Assembly: GCF_028771845.1 (NCBI RefSeq)
Contig: NZ_CP118270.1
Location: forward strand, 5,890,001-5,954,000
Reading direction: 5' to 3'
DNA length: 64,000 bases
Source of the DNA: Paenibacillus marchantiae
GTDB lineage: Bacteria; Bacillota; Bacilli; Paenibacillales; Paenibacillaceae
Shown in pieces: positions 17,919 through 27,697 of this stretch. The notes beneath the pieces are model-generated. The model was not told where the DNA came from. It made no database searches and saw only the letters and a list, made by a program, of their open reading frames with translations. The stretch's first letter is position 1; every line of letters begins with the position of its first letter. The position numbers were made by a program, and so were the translations under genes.

Positions 17919-19808
17919 CTATTGTAATTGATTATTAGGGTTGAAACAAGTAGGACATTGATGCTCCGACTTCTCCCACACATATTGGGTCAGTTCGGCC
18001 GTCATACTATAGAACATAAATGGAGTCATTAAATAGATTCCTTTGAAATGTTTTGTTGCTACATCCAGAAGCTCCTTGGCGATCTTTACACCCATTGCTC
18101 GACCTTCTTCGCCTTCGAGACCAGCCATCCGGGAACGCACTTCATCCGACAGCTGAATACCCGGAACCTCATTATGCAGATATTCTGCATTTCGGCCGCT
18201 GGCTAACGGCATTACCCCTACAAAGATCGGCACATCCAGATGCTTGGTCGCTTCATGCATGGCTACGATTAGTTCAGGATCGTATATCGGCTGCGTCATA
18301 ATATAATCGGCTCCGGAAGCAATCTTTTTCTCAAGACGCTGTACAGCCTTATCCAAATGTTTCACATTCGGGTTGAATGCGGCACCAATAACAAATCCCG
18401 CCTTCTGCTTGAGCGGTTTACCGGAGAAGGATACGCCGTCGTTCAACTGCTTGATCATACGTATAATTTCAAAAGAAGTCAGATCGTATACCGAGCTTGA
18501 TCCGGGCAAGTCTCCAAATCGTGCAGGGTCACCTGTTACAGCGAGTACATGATTAATGCCTAGAGCATCAAATCCCATCATGTGCGATTGTGTCCCGATC
18601 AGATTCCGGTCACGACATGCAATATGCACCAATGGGCGCAATCCTGTACGGTCCTGAACAAGATGGCCGAGAGCCATATTACTCATCCGGGTAACCGCTA
18701 GGGAATTATCAGCCAATGTTAACGCATCTGCACCTGCTGCTTTCAATGTCTCGGCACCTTTCATAAACTTCGCAATGTCGAGATCACGCGGTGGGTCAAG
18801 TTCGACGATGACCGTATGACGTTGTTTGACCAGATCCACAATCGTAGGCTGCCCACCCCGTCCAGACCGTTCATCTACATTCTCATGCAGGATAATACGC
18901 GGTTTCGACTCGGATGGATCAGGTTCCAGTATTGGAACAGGTGTGTATTCAACAAGAGCCTGGGCAATTGCGGCGATATGATCAGGTGTTGTACCACAGC
19001 AGCCACCGATGATACGTGCGCCCAGATCAGCGAATTGCACTGCCGTCTGTCCGAAGTATTCCGGGGACGCTCCATAACGGAACTGACCATCGACGTAATC
19101 CGCTGCACCCGCATTCGGGTAAACAGACATCGGCACACCGATACGGCCTGACACCGTCTCCATCGCCCGCATAATTCCGTTTGGACCGGAACGGCAGTTG
19201 AAACCAATGACGTCAGCCCCTTGCTCACGCATGATTCGGAAAGCTTCTGGCATCGTATATCCATCCAGTGTGTGCCCTACATCCTCAACAGCGAACTGTC
19301 CAATCACGGGCAGATCACTCAGCTTGCGAGCCTGCAGGAGGGCGATATCCATTTCCTCGATATCATAGAAGGTTTCGAGCAGAATGCCGTCCACTCCTTC
19401 TTCGAGCAGTGCAAAAATCTGTTGCTGATAGAAACGCTTCAATTCACTTGTTGATACGTTCGTCCGCTTTCCTCCACGAATGGAGCCAACCGCACCCAGA
19501 ACATAACCGTTTGCGCCAGCTACTTCTTTGGCGATACGTACACCGGCACGGTTGACATCCTCGACCTTGGACTCCAGACCAAACTTGGACAACTTATCGT
19601 AATTGGCAGAGTACGTATTGGTTTCATGAATTTCCGTACCTGCATCGCGGTAACGACGATGCACATCTGCCACCACTTCAGGTGATATCAAGTTCAACTC
19701 TTCATAAGAAATCCCTACTGGGAATCCCATCTGATACAGGAAAGTTCCCATCGCCCCATCCCCTATGAGGACCCGTTCCTGCATTACACTGCGTAAATCC
19801 GCCTTCAT
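17919..19808 (-). CDS. Bifunctional homocysteine S-methyltransferase / methylenetetrahydrofolate reductase (YitJ-type)
   Basis: The 629-aa fusion has a zinc-dependent homocysteine methyltransferase domain (about 1-290) with ligands Cys205 (GFNCRSG) and Cys270-Cys271 (GGCCGTTP). A MTHFR TIM-barrel (about 325-615) follows. It would reduce methylene-THF and pass methyl groups to homocysteine, giving methionine. B. subtilis YitJ has the same layout and is controlled by an S-box riboswitch. The 177 nt upstream here are too short and lack the S-box core, so control must differ. The ribosome site is a run of G residues followed by AAAAGGG. It lies between yicC and dapF, where B. subtilis has neither. 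Confidence 0.92.
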   Translation of the reverse strand: MKADLRSVMQERVLIGDGAMGTFLYQMGFPVGISYEELNLISPEVVADVHRRYRDAGTEIHETNTYSANYDKLSKFGLESKVEDVNRAGVRIAKEVAGANGYVLGAVGSIRGGKRTNVSTSELKRFYQQQIFALLEEGVDGILLETFYDIEEMDIALLQARKLSDLPVIGQFAVEDVGHTLDGYTMPEAFRIMREQGADVIGFNCRSGPNGIMRAMETVSGRIGVPMSVYPNAGAADYVDGQFRYGASPEYFGQTAVQFADLGARIIGGCCGTTPDHIAAIAQALVEYTPVPILEPDPSESKPRIILHENVDERSGRGGQPTIVDLVKQRHTVIVELDPPRDLDIAKFMKGAETLKAAGADALTLADNSLAVTRMSNMALGHLVQDRTGLRPLVHIACRDRNLIGTQSHMMGFDALGINHVLAVTGDPARFGDLPGSSSVYDLTSFEIIRMIKQLNDGVSFSGKPLKQKAGFVIGAAFNPNVKHLDKAVQRLEKKIASGADYIMTQPIYDPELIVAMHEATKHLDVPIFVGVMPLASGRNAEYLHNEVPGIQLSDEVRSRMAGLEGEEGRAMGVKIAKELLDVATKHFKGIYLMTPFMFYSMTAELTQYVWEKSEHQCPTCFNPNNQLQ

Positions 19809-19943
19809 CCCTTTTCCCCCCCGCCTGACTGATCATTTCATACTAATGTAACACAAAAAACATCTGAAAACGAAGAAAAACACAGGTTTTTCGTGAAATT
19901 CAGTTTCTATAACCCTCTGGACTAGTAGGAATTCATATAACTG

Positions 19944-19970
19944 CAAAAAAAGAGGCCCTAAGGCCTCCTC
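19944..19970 (-). terminator. Terminator after dapF
   Basis: On the minus strand GAGGCC-TTAG-GGCCTC is followed by a long T-run (TTTTTTT, 19945-19951). It isolates dapF from the methionine gene. Confidence 0.85.
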
Positions 19971-19985
19971 ATTTAAACGTATTCT

Positions 19986-20819
19986 TTACGAAGTGACTCC
20001 CTTGAAAACAACTTCAGCAGGTCCAGTCATGTACACGTGGTTGTCGGCTTCGTTCCACTCAATATGAAGATCGCCACCCTTGAGACTGATCACCGCTGTG
20101 CGATCCGTATGTCCGTTCAGAACGGATGATACCAGTGTTGCGCAAGCTCCGGTTCCACAGGCAAGTGTTGGTCCAGCACCGCGTTCCCACACACGCATGT
20201 CCACATAGCCGCGATCGCGAACCGTTGCGAACTCTACATTGATTTTTTTCGGGAACATGGGATGAACCTCAAGTAGTGGCCCCCATGTCGATAGATCAAA
20301 ATTCACAGCATCATCCACATAGATGACAGCATGAGGATTACCCATGGAGACGGCCGTAAATTTGAACTCCTGTCCATTTGCTTCAATGGAATGATCCACC
20401 ACTGGATTGGCATCCACGGTCGTTGGAACCTGAAGTCCATTCAGGATAGGCTCTCCCATATCCACACGAACGGTTTGCACTTCACCATCACGAATGTTCA
20501 AGCTTACTGGTTGTACGCCCGCACCAATGGTTTCAATCGTAATCTGTTCTTGGGTCACATGACCATGATCATATACATATTTGGATACACAGCGTATGGC
20601 ATTGCCACATTGCTCTGCTTCCGAGCCGTCCGAGTTCATGATGCGCATCTGAAAATCCGCCTTCTCTGAAGGCAGTATATAAACCAGGCCATCCGCACCG
20701 ATACCGAAGAAACGGTTGCACCATTTTACAGCCAATTCTGCTGCATCAGCCGGAAGCTGTTGTTCTCCAAACACAACAATAAAATCGTTGCCGAGTCCGT
20801 GCATTTTTGTAAATTCCAT
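19986..20819 (-). CDS. dapF: Diaminopimelate epimerase
   Basis: DapF converts LL- to meso-diaminopimelate for lysine and peptidoglycan. The 277-aa protein has MEFTKMHGLGNDF at the start, the first catalytic Cys in EQCGNAIRC, and the second in ACGTGACAT. I choose the ATG at 20819 because AAGGAG lies 11 nt upstream; a GTG at 20831 overlaps that ribosome site. It is flanked by terminators on both sides and so looks like a single-gene unit inserted between the yloC-like and yloB-like genes. Confidence 0.96.
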   Translation of the reverse strand: MEFTKMHGLGNDFIVVFGEQQLPADAAELAVKWCNRFFGIGADGLVYILPSEKADFQMRIMNSDGSEAEQCGNAIRCVSKYVYDHGHVTQEQITIETIGAGVQPVSLNIRDGEVQTVRVDMGEPILNGLQVPTTVDANPVVDHSIEANGQEFKFTAVSMGNPHAVIYVDDAVNFDLSTWGPLLEVHPMFPKKINVEFATVRDRGYVDMRVWERGAGPTLACGTGACATLVSSVLNGHTDRTAVISLKGGDLHIEWNEADNHVYMTGPAEVVFKGVTS

Positions 20820-20912
20820 AACCTTGCCCACTCCTTTTGGCAGTCTGCTGCCAAAGCGTTATTCTTGCTTCTCTACAGGATACCCTGGATATTCATATCC
20901 AACATTTCCAAT

Positions 20913-20971
20913 AAAAAAAGCTATCCTGCAAAATGCCGAGGAATCTCGCCTCGAATCATTTTGAGGATAGC
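20913..20971 (-). terminator. Strong terminator after the P-type ATPase
   Basis: GCTATCCT and AGGATAGC form the outer stem, extended inward by CAAAATG and CATTTTG, and T7 follows on the minus strand. The hairpin is about 50 nt long, unusually large for a terminator. Confidence 0.9.
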
Positions 20972-21003
20972 ATAACGAAAACGATAAGCAATTGCTATTG
21001 ATT

Positions 21004-23892
21004 TTATGCCGAAAACTTTGTACTTTTCGGTACGAAGCGGCCTGGGCCCATGCGGCGACGGTTGCGACGACCTCCCCACACGCTGCCCACTCCCATCAGG
21101 AAGGTTGGAATACCTGCGGCAACGATGGAAATGGCCCATTCACGCATACCCAGTGGTACTGTTTTGAAGATAGGCTGCAACGGCTCTACATACATGACCG
21201 CCAGCATCAGCACGATGGATGAAATAACTGCAAATACCAGGTACTTGTTCTGCAATGGATTGCGGTGGAAAATGGAGCGTGAACTACGGCAGTCAAATAC
21301 ATGAATGAGCTGTGCCAAAACGAGAGTAGCAAAGGCAACAGATTGAGCTTTAATGAGCTGACCCGGTTCATCTGGCGCGGCCTGTAGGGTAAGCCAGAAC
21401 GCCCCGAGTGTACAAAGCCCGATCAATACACCCCGACTGACAATTTTCCAACCCAATCGTCTGGCAAAAATATTTTCCTTGGCGCCACGCGGCTTGTGTT
21501 CCATCAGATCTTTTTCCGGCTGATCCACACCAAGTGCCATCGCTGGCAATCCATCCGTCACCAGGTTGACCCACAGAATCTGGATCGGCACGAGTGGCAA
21601 AGGCAGTCCCATCATCATCGCGAAAAACATCGTTAAAATCTCGCCAACATTGGATGCTAGCAAATACCGGATAAACTTGCGGATGTTCTCATAAATATTA
21701 CGCCCTTCTTCAATTGCAGCTACTATAGTAGAGAAATTATCATCACTCAGGATTAACGCCGATGCTTCCTTCGTCACATCCGTGCCGGTAATTCCCATCG
21801 CAATACCGATGTCTGCTGCTTTAATGGCTGGTGCGTCGTTCACGCCATCTCCAGTCATCGCTACGACATGCCCTTTACGCTGCAATGATTTTACAATCCG
21901 CAGTTTGTGCTCAGGTGATACTCGTGAAAATACGTAAATGCCCTCTACCTGTTTATCCAGCTGCTCGTCCGTCATACCCGCCAATTGTTGTCCGCTAAGT
22001 GAAGCCCCACCCCGTGGAAGAATACCTAACTGTTGGGCGATAGCCTCTGCCGTCGTCCCATGATCGCCCGTAATCATAACGGTACGTATGCCTGCTCTGC
22101 GACAAGTCGCAATTGCATCCCGTGCCTCACGCCGCGGTGGGTCAATCATGCCTGCAAGCCCGACAAAGACGAGCTGGCTCTCGGCAGCATGTTCATTCTC
22201 TACTTTTTCATTCGGCCGTACATCGCGGTAAGCCATCCCCAGAACCCGCAGTGCAGAACCCGCCATATTCTCGTTCGCCGCCATGACTTTCTGCCGCAGC
22301 GTTCCTGTGAAAGGTACAACATTGCCTTCCCACAAAATGTAGCTGCATTGCCCAATCAGCACATCTGGTGCACCCTTGGTGTAGACCATCCGCCCACCCT
22401 GATGGTGAACCAAGACAGACATCCGCTTCCGGTCAGAGTCAAACGGGAACTCCTGCTCACGTGCATATAACTCTTTGAGGCCAGCGGGGGTAAGTCCCAT
22501 TTTGGAGGCCAGTGTTACAAGCGCCCCTTCCGTAGGGTCGCCTTTCAGCTCCCATACCACGCTGTTTTCCTTGACCGTTTCATTAACATGATCTTTCTTT
22601 GTACCTTTCTTTGTACCTTTCTTTGTACCTTTCTTCGCTTCTTTCTTACTATCCTTATTTGTCTCTTTACCTTTCTTTTTATTCCGCATCTCATCTCCAA
22701 CACTCTCGATAATACTGGCATTATTACATAATGCGCTGATCTGAAGCATTCTCCGCAATGTCTGGTCACTCTTCAGTTCCAAGGTACGACCATTCTCCAG
22801 CATCTGTCCTTCTGGTGCATAACCATCCCCGGTGACCTTGATGCTGCGTCCTTCCAGCCACACGTCCGTAACCGTCATCTTGTTCTGGGTCAACGTACCC
22901 GTTTTATCCGAACAGATGACCGAGGCACAACCAAGGGTTTCGACGGAGGGAAGCTTGCGCACAATCGCTTTTCGCTTGATCATACGCTGTACGCCAAGGG
23001 CTAGCGCAATCGTTACAATCGCTGGCAACCCTTCTGGTATGGCGGCCACTGCGAGGCTGACGCCTGCCAGAAACATACCTACTGCCGGTTGTCCATGCAA
23101 AATACCTGCAACAACAACCATGACGGTTAATCCGAGCGCCACAAAAATCAATATTTTACCCAACTGTTCCAGCCTGTGTTGCAGCGGTGTTTCCTGTTCC
23201 TCCGTATTCTGGATCAGGTCGGCGATTTTGCCCATCTCGGTATCCATTCCCGTCCGGACCACAACGCCCTTGGCGGTACCACGAGTGACCATCGTTCCCA
23301 TGAATCCAATGTTCTTCTGATCTCCTAGCGGCACATCCTCCGCAGCTATGGGATGGCAATGTTTGCTTACAGGAACCGATTCCCCAGTAAGTGCAGATTC
23401 CTCCACATCGAGGCTGTTCGTGGACAGCCAGCGTACATCGGCAGGTATGCGATCACCGCTCTCCACAAGCACGATATCCCCTGGCACCAGAAGTTTTGCC
23501 TCAAGATGTAATTCCTGACCTGACCTTAGCACTTTGGCCAGTGGGGCCGACAATTGTTTCAATGCACGAAGGGAACGCTCCGCCCGGAATTCCTGTACAA
23601 AACCAAGAATGGCATTAAGCACAATGATGGCAACAATCGTTACAGCATCCAAGTATTCTCCAAGCAATCCGGACACCAGTGTGGCCCCCATCAACACCAG
23701 AACCATGAAATCCTTAAATTGATTAAGCAATAATGTAATTGGAGATATGCGCTTTCCTTCGCTCAGCTCATTCGAACCGGCGGTCTTCCTCTTTTCGGTT
23801 GCAGTCTCTTCGGTTAATCCTTCCTCAAGACTGACGCCAAGAGTGTTACGAAGCTCTTCAACGCTAAGTTGGTGCCACTTGGTATGTTCCAT
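21004..23892 (-). CDS. Cation-transporting P-type ATPase, PMR1/SERCA-like Ca2+ pump (YloB-type)
   Basis: The 962-aa pump resembles B. subtilis YloB, a sporulation-linked Ca2+ ATPase of about 890 aa. Landmarks are the TGES loop (ALTGESVPV), IPEGLP in the fourth membrane helix (Ca2+ site), the phosphorylated Asp in CSDKTGTLT, KGDPTEGAL in the nucleotide domain, and TGDGVNDAPA. About ten membrane helices are visible. A Lys-rich insert (about residues 402-440) lies in the nucleotide-binding domain and contains three GTKK repeats encoded by a perfect 12-bp tandem repeat. The C-terminus after the last helix is basic. The gene is divergent from rqcH and has its own strong terminator. Confidence 0.93.
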   Translation of the reverse strand: MEHTKWHQLSVEELRNTLGVSLEEGLTEETATEKRKTAGSNELSEGKRISPITLLLNQFKDFMVLVLMGATLVSGLLGEYLDAVTIVAIIVLNAILGFVQEFRAERSLRALKQLSAPLAKVLRSGQELHLEAKLLVPGDIVLVESGDRIPADVRWLSTNSLDVEESALTGESVPVSKHCHPIAAEDVPLGDQKNIGFMGTMVTRGTAKGVVVRTGMDTEMGKIADLIQNTEEQETPLQHRLEQLGKILIFVALGLTVMVVVAGILHGQPAVGMFLAGVSLAVAAIPEGLPAIVTIALALGVQRMIKRKAIVRKLPSVETLGCASVICSDKTGTLTQNKMTVTDVWLEGRSIKVTGDGYAPEGQMLENGRTLELKSDQTLRRMLQISALCNNASIIESVGDEMRNKKKGKETNKDSKKEAKKGTKKGTKKGTKKDHVNETVKENSVVWELKGDPTEGALVTLASKMGLTPAGLKELYAREQEFPFDSDRKRMSVLVHHQGGRMVYTKGAPDVLIGQCSYILWEGNVVPFTGTLRQKVMAANENMAGSALRVLGMAYRDVRPNEKVENEHAAESQLVFVGLAGMIDPPRREARDAIATCRRAGIRTVMITGDHGTTAEAIAQQLGILPRGGASLSGQQLAGMTDEQLDKQVEGIYVFSRVSPEHKLRIVKSLQRKGHVVAMTGDGVNDAPAIKAADIGIAMGITGTDVTKEASALILSDDNFSTIVAAIEEGRNIYENIRKFIRYLLASNVGEILTMFFAMMMGLPLPLVPIQILWVNLVTDGLPAMALGVDQPEKDLMEHKPRGAKENIFARRLGWKIVSRGVLIGLCTLGAFWLTLQAAPDEPGQLIKAQSVAFATLVLAQLIHVFDCRSSRSIFHRNPLQNKYLVFAVISSIVLMLAVMYVEPLQPIFKTVPLGMREWAISIVAAGIPTFLMGVGSVWGGRRNRRRMGPGRFVPKSTKFSA
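22594..22629. repeat. Three perfect copies of a 12-bp tandem repeat inside the ATPase gene
   Basis: The unit TTTCTTTGTACC (plus strand) occurs three times without change at 22594-22605, 22606-22617 and 22618-22629; TTTCTTCG follows as a decayed copy. Because 12 is a multiple of 3, copy-number change adds or removes GTKK units without a frameshift. Confidence 0.95.
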
Positions 23893-24206
23893 GCTTCAAA
23901 ATTCCCTCCCAGTCTGTATTTCCTCTGTAAAACGTCACACATATTACACCGGCTATGCTAATCAACAGGTTGTACGCGATGCCGGACAAACTACCTGCTC
24001 TATATGTATTCGGACAGGACCCTAATTAGCACCCGATGGCGAATCCTTTCCCTGATGGGCAGAATAAGCTAAAATAAAGGTCTGTGGTTATATACACAGT
24101 GGCAATCCGATTTATTGCTATACAAACAAATACGAATCTGCAACGGGTTCTTTTTTACATATCCCGGTGTTCATTTCAGTTATAGATAGAGAGGACGTTG
24201 AAAAAA
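23893..24206. other. Divergent intergenic region between the ATPase and rqcH
   Basis: These 314 bp hold no gene. They must contain the two outward promoters, but I do not see a convincing -35/-10 pair. A ribosome site, GGAGGG, precedes the ATPase start on the minus strand, and GAGAGG precedes rqcH. Confidence 0.4.
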
Positions 24207-25973
24207 ATGGCATTGGACGGCATCGTAACACGAGCTATCGTACATGAACTGCAAGGCTGCAAGGGCGGACGCATCAGCAAAATACATCAACCTAACGGCC
24301 ATGATGTTGTACTGACCCTCCGTGCTCAGCGTGGAAATAGCAAATTGCTTATTTCGGCAAGCCCGACATATCCGCGTGTGCATTTTACCGAAAAAACGTT
24401 TCTTAACCCTACTGAAGCTCCCATGTTCTGCATGCTGCTGCGTAAGCACTGCGAGGGTGCGATCATTGAGGAAATTCGTCAGATTGGTATGGAGCGGATT
24501 ATTCATATCGATGTGCGTCAGCGCGATGAACTGGGTGATGTTTCGGTCAAACGGATCATCATTGAACTGATGGGGCGTCACAGTAATATTGTTTTGGTCG
24601 ATCCGATCACGGGAACGATTCTGGATGGAATTCATCACGTAACCCCGTCCATCAGTAGTTACCGGGTCATTATGCCTGGATTTTCGTACACCGAGCCACC
24701 AGAGCAGCATAAAAGCAATCCGCTGGAAGTGAGCAGCACTGAATTCCAAAATAGCTATACTGCTGCTGAAGAAGAGGCCTCTCGCTGGCTGGTGAATTCA
24801 TTCAGCGGTCTTAGTCCGCTGATCGCAGGAGAGATTACCTCTCGGGTATCTGCTAATCAAGGTAACGATCAAGCTGCAAGTGAAGGTGAGGCTCAAATCG
24901 AAGCCGATGCGCTGTGGAATGCCTTTGAGTCCATCATAGGGCCAGTAAGAGATAATAGTTATACGCCTGTGACTGGGCTAAATGCTAAAGGCAAAATGAT
25001 TTTCTCAGCCGTTCAGCTTCAGAGCATTCAGGACGCAGAGAAAACCTATGACACGATGAGCAAGTGTATGGAAGATTATTACGGAGACAAGGCCGAGCGG
25101 GATACGGTCAAGCAAAGAGTGAGCGATCTGCTACGTTTTCTGCAAAATGAGCGCAGCAAAAACATCAAAAAGCTGGACAACCTGAACAAGGATCTGCTGG
25201 AAGCCGACGACGCGGATAAATTCAGATTATGGGGTGAGCTGCTGTTTGCCTCCCTGCATCAGGTTAGTAAAGGGGACAAAAGTGTGGAGCTTGTGAACTT
25301 CTATGATGAAGATCAAGCGAACATTACCATTCAGCTTGACCCATTACTTACACCGTCTGACAACGCACAACGTTATTTCAAACGATATAACAAATATAAG
25401 AACAGTCTGGCTGTTATTCATGAGCAGCTTGGAAAAACGAAAGACGAGATCGACTATCTCGACAATCTGCTCCAGCAACTGTCTATCGCATCCATGAACG
25501 ACATCGAGGAAATTCGCGATGAGCTTGTGCAACAGGGTTATCTTCGCGACCGCAACAAAAAAGGCAAAAAGAAAAAGAAAAACGACCGCCCTACAGTGCA
25601 TCAGTTTACTTCTTCAGAGGGAATTGAACTTCTCGTAGGCAAAAACAACCTGCAAAATGAGTACGTCACCAACCGTTTGGCTTCTTCCAATGACACTTGG
25701 TTGCACACCAAAGACATCCCGGGTTCACATGTCGTCATTCGCAGTACAGACTTTGGCGAAGCAACCTTGGAGGAAGCCGCACAACTCGCAGCTTACTTCA
25801 GTCAAGCCAAAGAATCCAGCAGCGTGCCGGTGGATTACACCTTTATCCGACATGTACGCAAGCCGAGTGGCTCCAAACCAGGTTTTGTCATTTATGACCA
25901 CCAGAAGACCTTATTTGTGACGCCAAACGAAGAGCTGGTTAAAAGTCTGCCATCCACGATCAAAAATGGATAA
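24207..25973 (+). CDS. rqcH: Ribosome quality control factor RqcH (NFACT, FbpA/YloA)
   Basis: RqcH binds 50S subunits with stalled peptidyl-tRNA and adds C-terminal Ala tails that mark the peptide for degradation. The 588-aa protein has the NFACT-N domain (MALDGIVTRAIVHEL...), coiled coils around residues 285-320 and 390-435, a Lys-rich stretch (KKGKKKKKNDR), and the NFACT-R domain ending in KPSGSKPGFVIYDHQKT. The family was first named fibronectin-binding protein. I use the ATG at 24207; a TTG at 24198 is also open. This is the yloA homologue, here divergent from the ATPase. Confidence 0.94.
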   Translation: MALDGIVTRAIVHELQGCKGGRISKIHQPNGHDVVLTLRAQRGNSKLLISASPTYPRVHFTEKTFLNPTEAPMFCMLLRKHCEGAIIEEIRQIGMERIIHIDVRQRDELGDVSVKRIIIELMGRHSNIVLVDPITGTILDGIHHVTPSISSYRVIMPGFSYTEPPEQHKSNPLEVSSTEFQNSYTAAEEEASRWLVNSFSGLSPLIAGEITSRVSANQGNDQAASEGEAQIEADALWNAFESIIGPVRDNSYTPVTGLNAKGKMIFSAVQLQSIQDAEKTYDTMSKCMEDYYGDKAERDTVKQRVSDLLRFLQNERSKNIKKLDNLNKDLLEADDADKFRLWGELLFASLHQVSKGDKSVELVNFYDEDQANITIQLDPLLTPSDNAQRYFKRYNKYKNSLAVIHEQLGKTKDEIDYLDNLLQQLSIASMNDIEEIRDELVQQGYLRDRNKKGKKKKKNDRPTVHQFTSSEGIELLVGKNNLQNEYVTNRLASSNDTWLHTKDIPGSHVVIRSTDFGEATLEEAAQLAAYFSQAKESSSVPVDYTFIRHVRKPSGSKPGFVIYDHQKTLFVTPNEELVKSLPSTIKNG

Positions 25974-26005
25974 GAGGCTTGCTTTTCAACCCGGTTAGGC
26001 AACGT

Positions 26006-26047
26006 AAAATCCCCCGGAACAAAAGACTGTTCAGGGGATTTTTTTGT
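26006..26047 (+). terminator. Terminator after rqcH
   Basis: AAATCCCC...GGAACA pairs with TGTTC...GGGGATTT and a T7 run follows. It ends the rqcH transcript. Confidence 0.88.
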
Positions 26048-26171
26048 TTCTCAAATAACCATGGACTTAAGTTGGTGATTCAGTTTATTGTTTTATTTTG
26101 AATATAAATTCATTTCAATGTATAATGATTCAATTATTAAATCTATAAATAAATTTCTAAGGATGTGTCCC

Positions 26172-26618
26172 ATGACGCTAAATATCAGACCAACTCACTC
26201 TAATGATGTACTACCGCTGAGTGCATTAATGCACGAGTATGTCGTCGGCTTTTATAACAACCCCTGGCCTGGTGATCAGGCAATCGAGCTTTTAATCAAA
26301 AACCTGCTTGATCAGCAGATAGGTGTTCAATTCGTTGCAGAGCAGGAGGGTGAACTCATCGGATTCGCTACACTCTATTTTACCTACAGCACGATGAAGG
26401 CAAACCGCGTTGCCATTATGAATGACTTGTTTGTGACGGAAGCTTGCAGAGAAGGCGAAGCCGAGGCCAAACTGTTTGAACATTGTCAGCAGTATACACG
26501 TGAACACGGATGTGCTTACATGTCCTGGATCACAGCAGCAACCAACGAGCGGGCACAGCAGTTATTTGAACGCCTTGGAGCTGCTCGCGGCACATGGGTG
26601 AATTATTCCATCACCTAG
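26172..26618 (+). CDS. GNAT family N-acetyltransferase
   Basis: The 148-aa protein has the GNAT layout: a first strand and helix (LNIRPTHSNDVLPLSALM), the beta-2/3 region FVAEQEGELIGFATLYF, the beta-4 strand RVAIMNDLFVTEACRE before the acetyl-CoA loop, and the C-terminal helix NERAQQLFERLGA. The classical pyrophosphate loop Q/RxxGxG/A is degenerate (CREGEAEAKLF). The substrate is unknown. I take the ATG at 26172, preceded by AAGGATG; longer readings go into AT-rich DNA without family similarity. It is a single-gene unit between two strong terminators. Confidence 0.82.
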   Translation: MTLNIRPTHSNDVLPLSALMHEYVVGFYNNPWPGDQAIELLIKNLLDQQIGVQFVAEQEGELIGFATLYFTYSTMKANRVAIMNDLFVTEACREGEAEAKLFEHCQQYTREHGCAYMSWITAATNERAQQLFERLGAARGTWVNYSIT

Positions 26619-26635
26619 CTTAATTATAGGCAATC

Positions 26636-26698
26636 AAAAAGGACATAGAGACATGGCTAGCGATTAACGCTCACCCCATCTCTATGTCCTTTTTTTTC
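26636..26698. terminator. Bidirectional terminator between the GNAT and PHP genes
   Basis: AAAAAGGACATAGAGA at the left pairs with TCTCTATGTCCTTTTT at the right, with T and A runs on both sides. It serves the convergent GNAT (plus) and PHP (minus) genes. Confidence 0.9.
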
Positions 26699-26773
26699 AT
26701 ATTCAATTTTAGCACGATGACAACCGATCCCTTATATCCCAGTCTCATACAACATATGAAGAAAGTTTCCCCA

Positions 26774-27634
26774 TCAAGACTTTCCGGCTGCAGCCCGGAG
26801 TTTATCGAGCACATAAATGGTTACGGTTTTGCTTCCCAGATCCCCGTGGAAAACCACCCCTTGTCTTACACCATGGTAATCCGAACCACCTGTTTGAATG
26901 AGCCCAAATTCCCGTGCCAACTCCGCATATCTGCGTTCCTCTTCTGGTCCATGATCCGAATGAACCACTTCAATACCGTCAGGATGGGCGTCCACCAGAA
27001 TGCGACGAACCAATTCGTCGTCTCTGTATAAACCAGGATGGGCAATAACAGCAGCACCACCCGCATCTTTAATCCACTGGCATGCATCTTCCGGTGCAAC
27101 TCGGGGAACCGATACATAGCCCGGTTGGCCTTCAGCCAAATAACGATTGAATGCATCCCTCATATCAGCGGCATATCCTTTTCGTACCAACACATCGGCC
27201 ATATGAGGTCTACCGATGCTTTCATCCGGCTCCAGCGGTCGGCCAAGGCCATCAATGACCTCCTGCCAGCTAATTTCGAGTCCAAGCTCCTGCAGTTTGG
27301 CAATGATCAGATGATTGCGTTCTTCTCTCGCCTCCCGAAGCCCGCGCAGTCGCTCCAGAAATTTCTCATCTTCTGTATTCACATAATACCCCAGCACATG
27401 AATATCCTTGCCGCCAGCGCGGGTACTGATCTCTACCCCTGCCACAACGTCAATTCCATACTCACGGCCAGCCCACTGTGCCTCGGCTACACCAGCTACT
27501 GTATCGTGATCTGTCAGCGCCACCGCAGACAGTCCTCTTTGTTTGGCGAGCTTCACATTCTCGGCAGGTGGCTGCATTCCGTCCGACGCTTGGCTATGCG
27601 TATGAAGATCACAACGTCCGTTAAAGTGATTCAT
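26774..27634 (-). CDS. PHP-domain phosphoesterase (TrpH/RNase AM-like)
   Basis: The 286-aa protein has the polymerase-and-histidinol-phosphatase metal motifs: DLHTHSQASDG at the N-terminus, TDHDTVAG, a Glu in GVEIS, HPGLYRDD, and GSDYHG at the C-terminus. Relatives such as E. coli RNase AM (YciV) hydrolyse 3',5'-nucleotide bisphosphates and trim RNA 5' ends. I use the ATG at 27634, which is 9 nt after AAGGAG; a TTG at 27640 lies too close. The gene is next to a LysR regulator in the same direction, 63 bp downstream of it, so the two could be co-transcribed. Confidence 0.88.
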   Translation of the reverse strand: MNHFNGRCDLHTHSQASDGMQPPAENVKLAKQRGLSAVALTDHDTVAGVAEAQWAGREYGIDVVAGVEISTRAGGKDIHVLGYYVNTEDEKFLERLRGLREAREERNHLIIAKLQELGLEISWQEVIDGLGRPLEPDESIGRPHMADVLVRKGYAADMRDAFNRYLAEGQPGYVSVPRVAPEDACQWIKDAGGAAVIAHPGLYRDDELVRRILVDAHPDGIEVVHSDHGPEEERRYAELAREFGLIQTGGSDYHGVRQGVVFHGDLGSKTVTIYVLDKLRAAAGKS

Positions 27635-27697
27635 GAACAACAGCTCCTTCTTATATCTAGTGAGTAACAGAATGGATTTTAAATTAATATGACCCTC

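Noticed and set aside
19809..19985. S-box (SAM) riboswitch expected before the methionine gene
   Set aside because: The core sequence and required length are absent.
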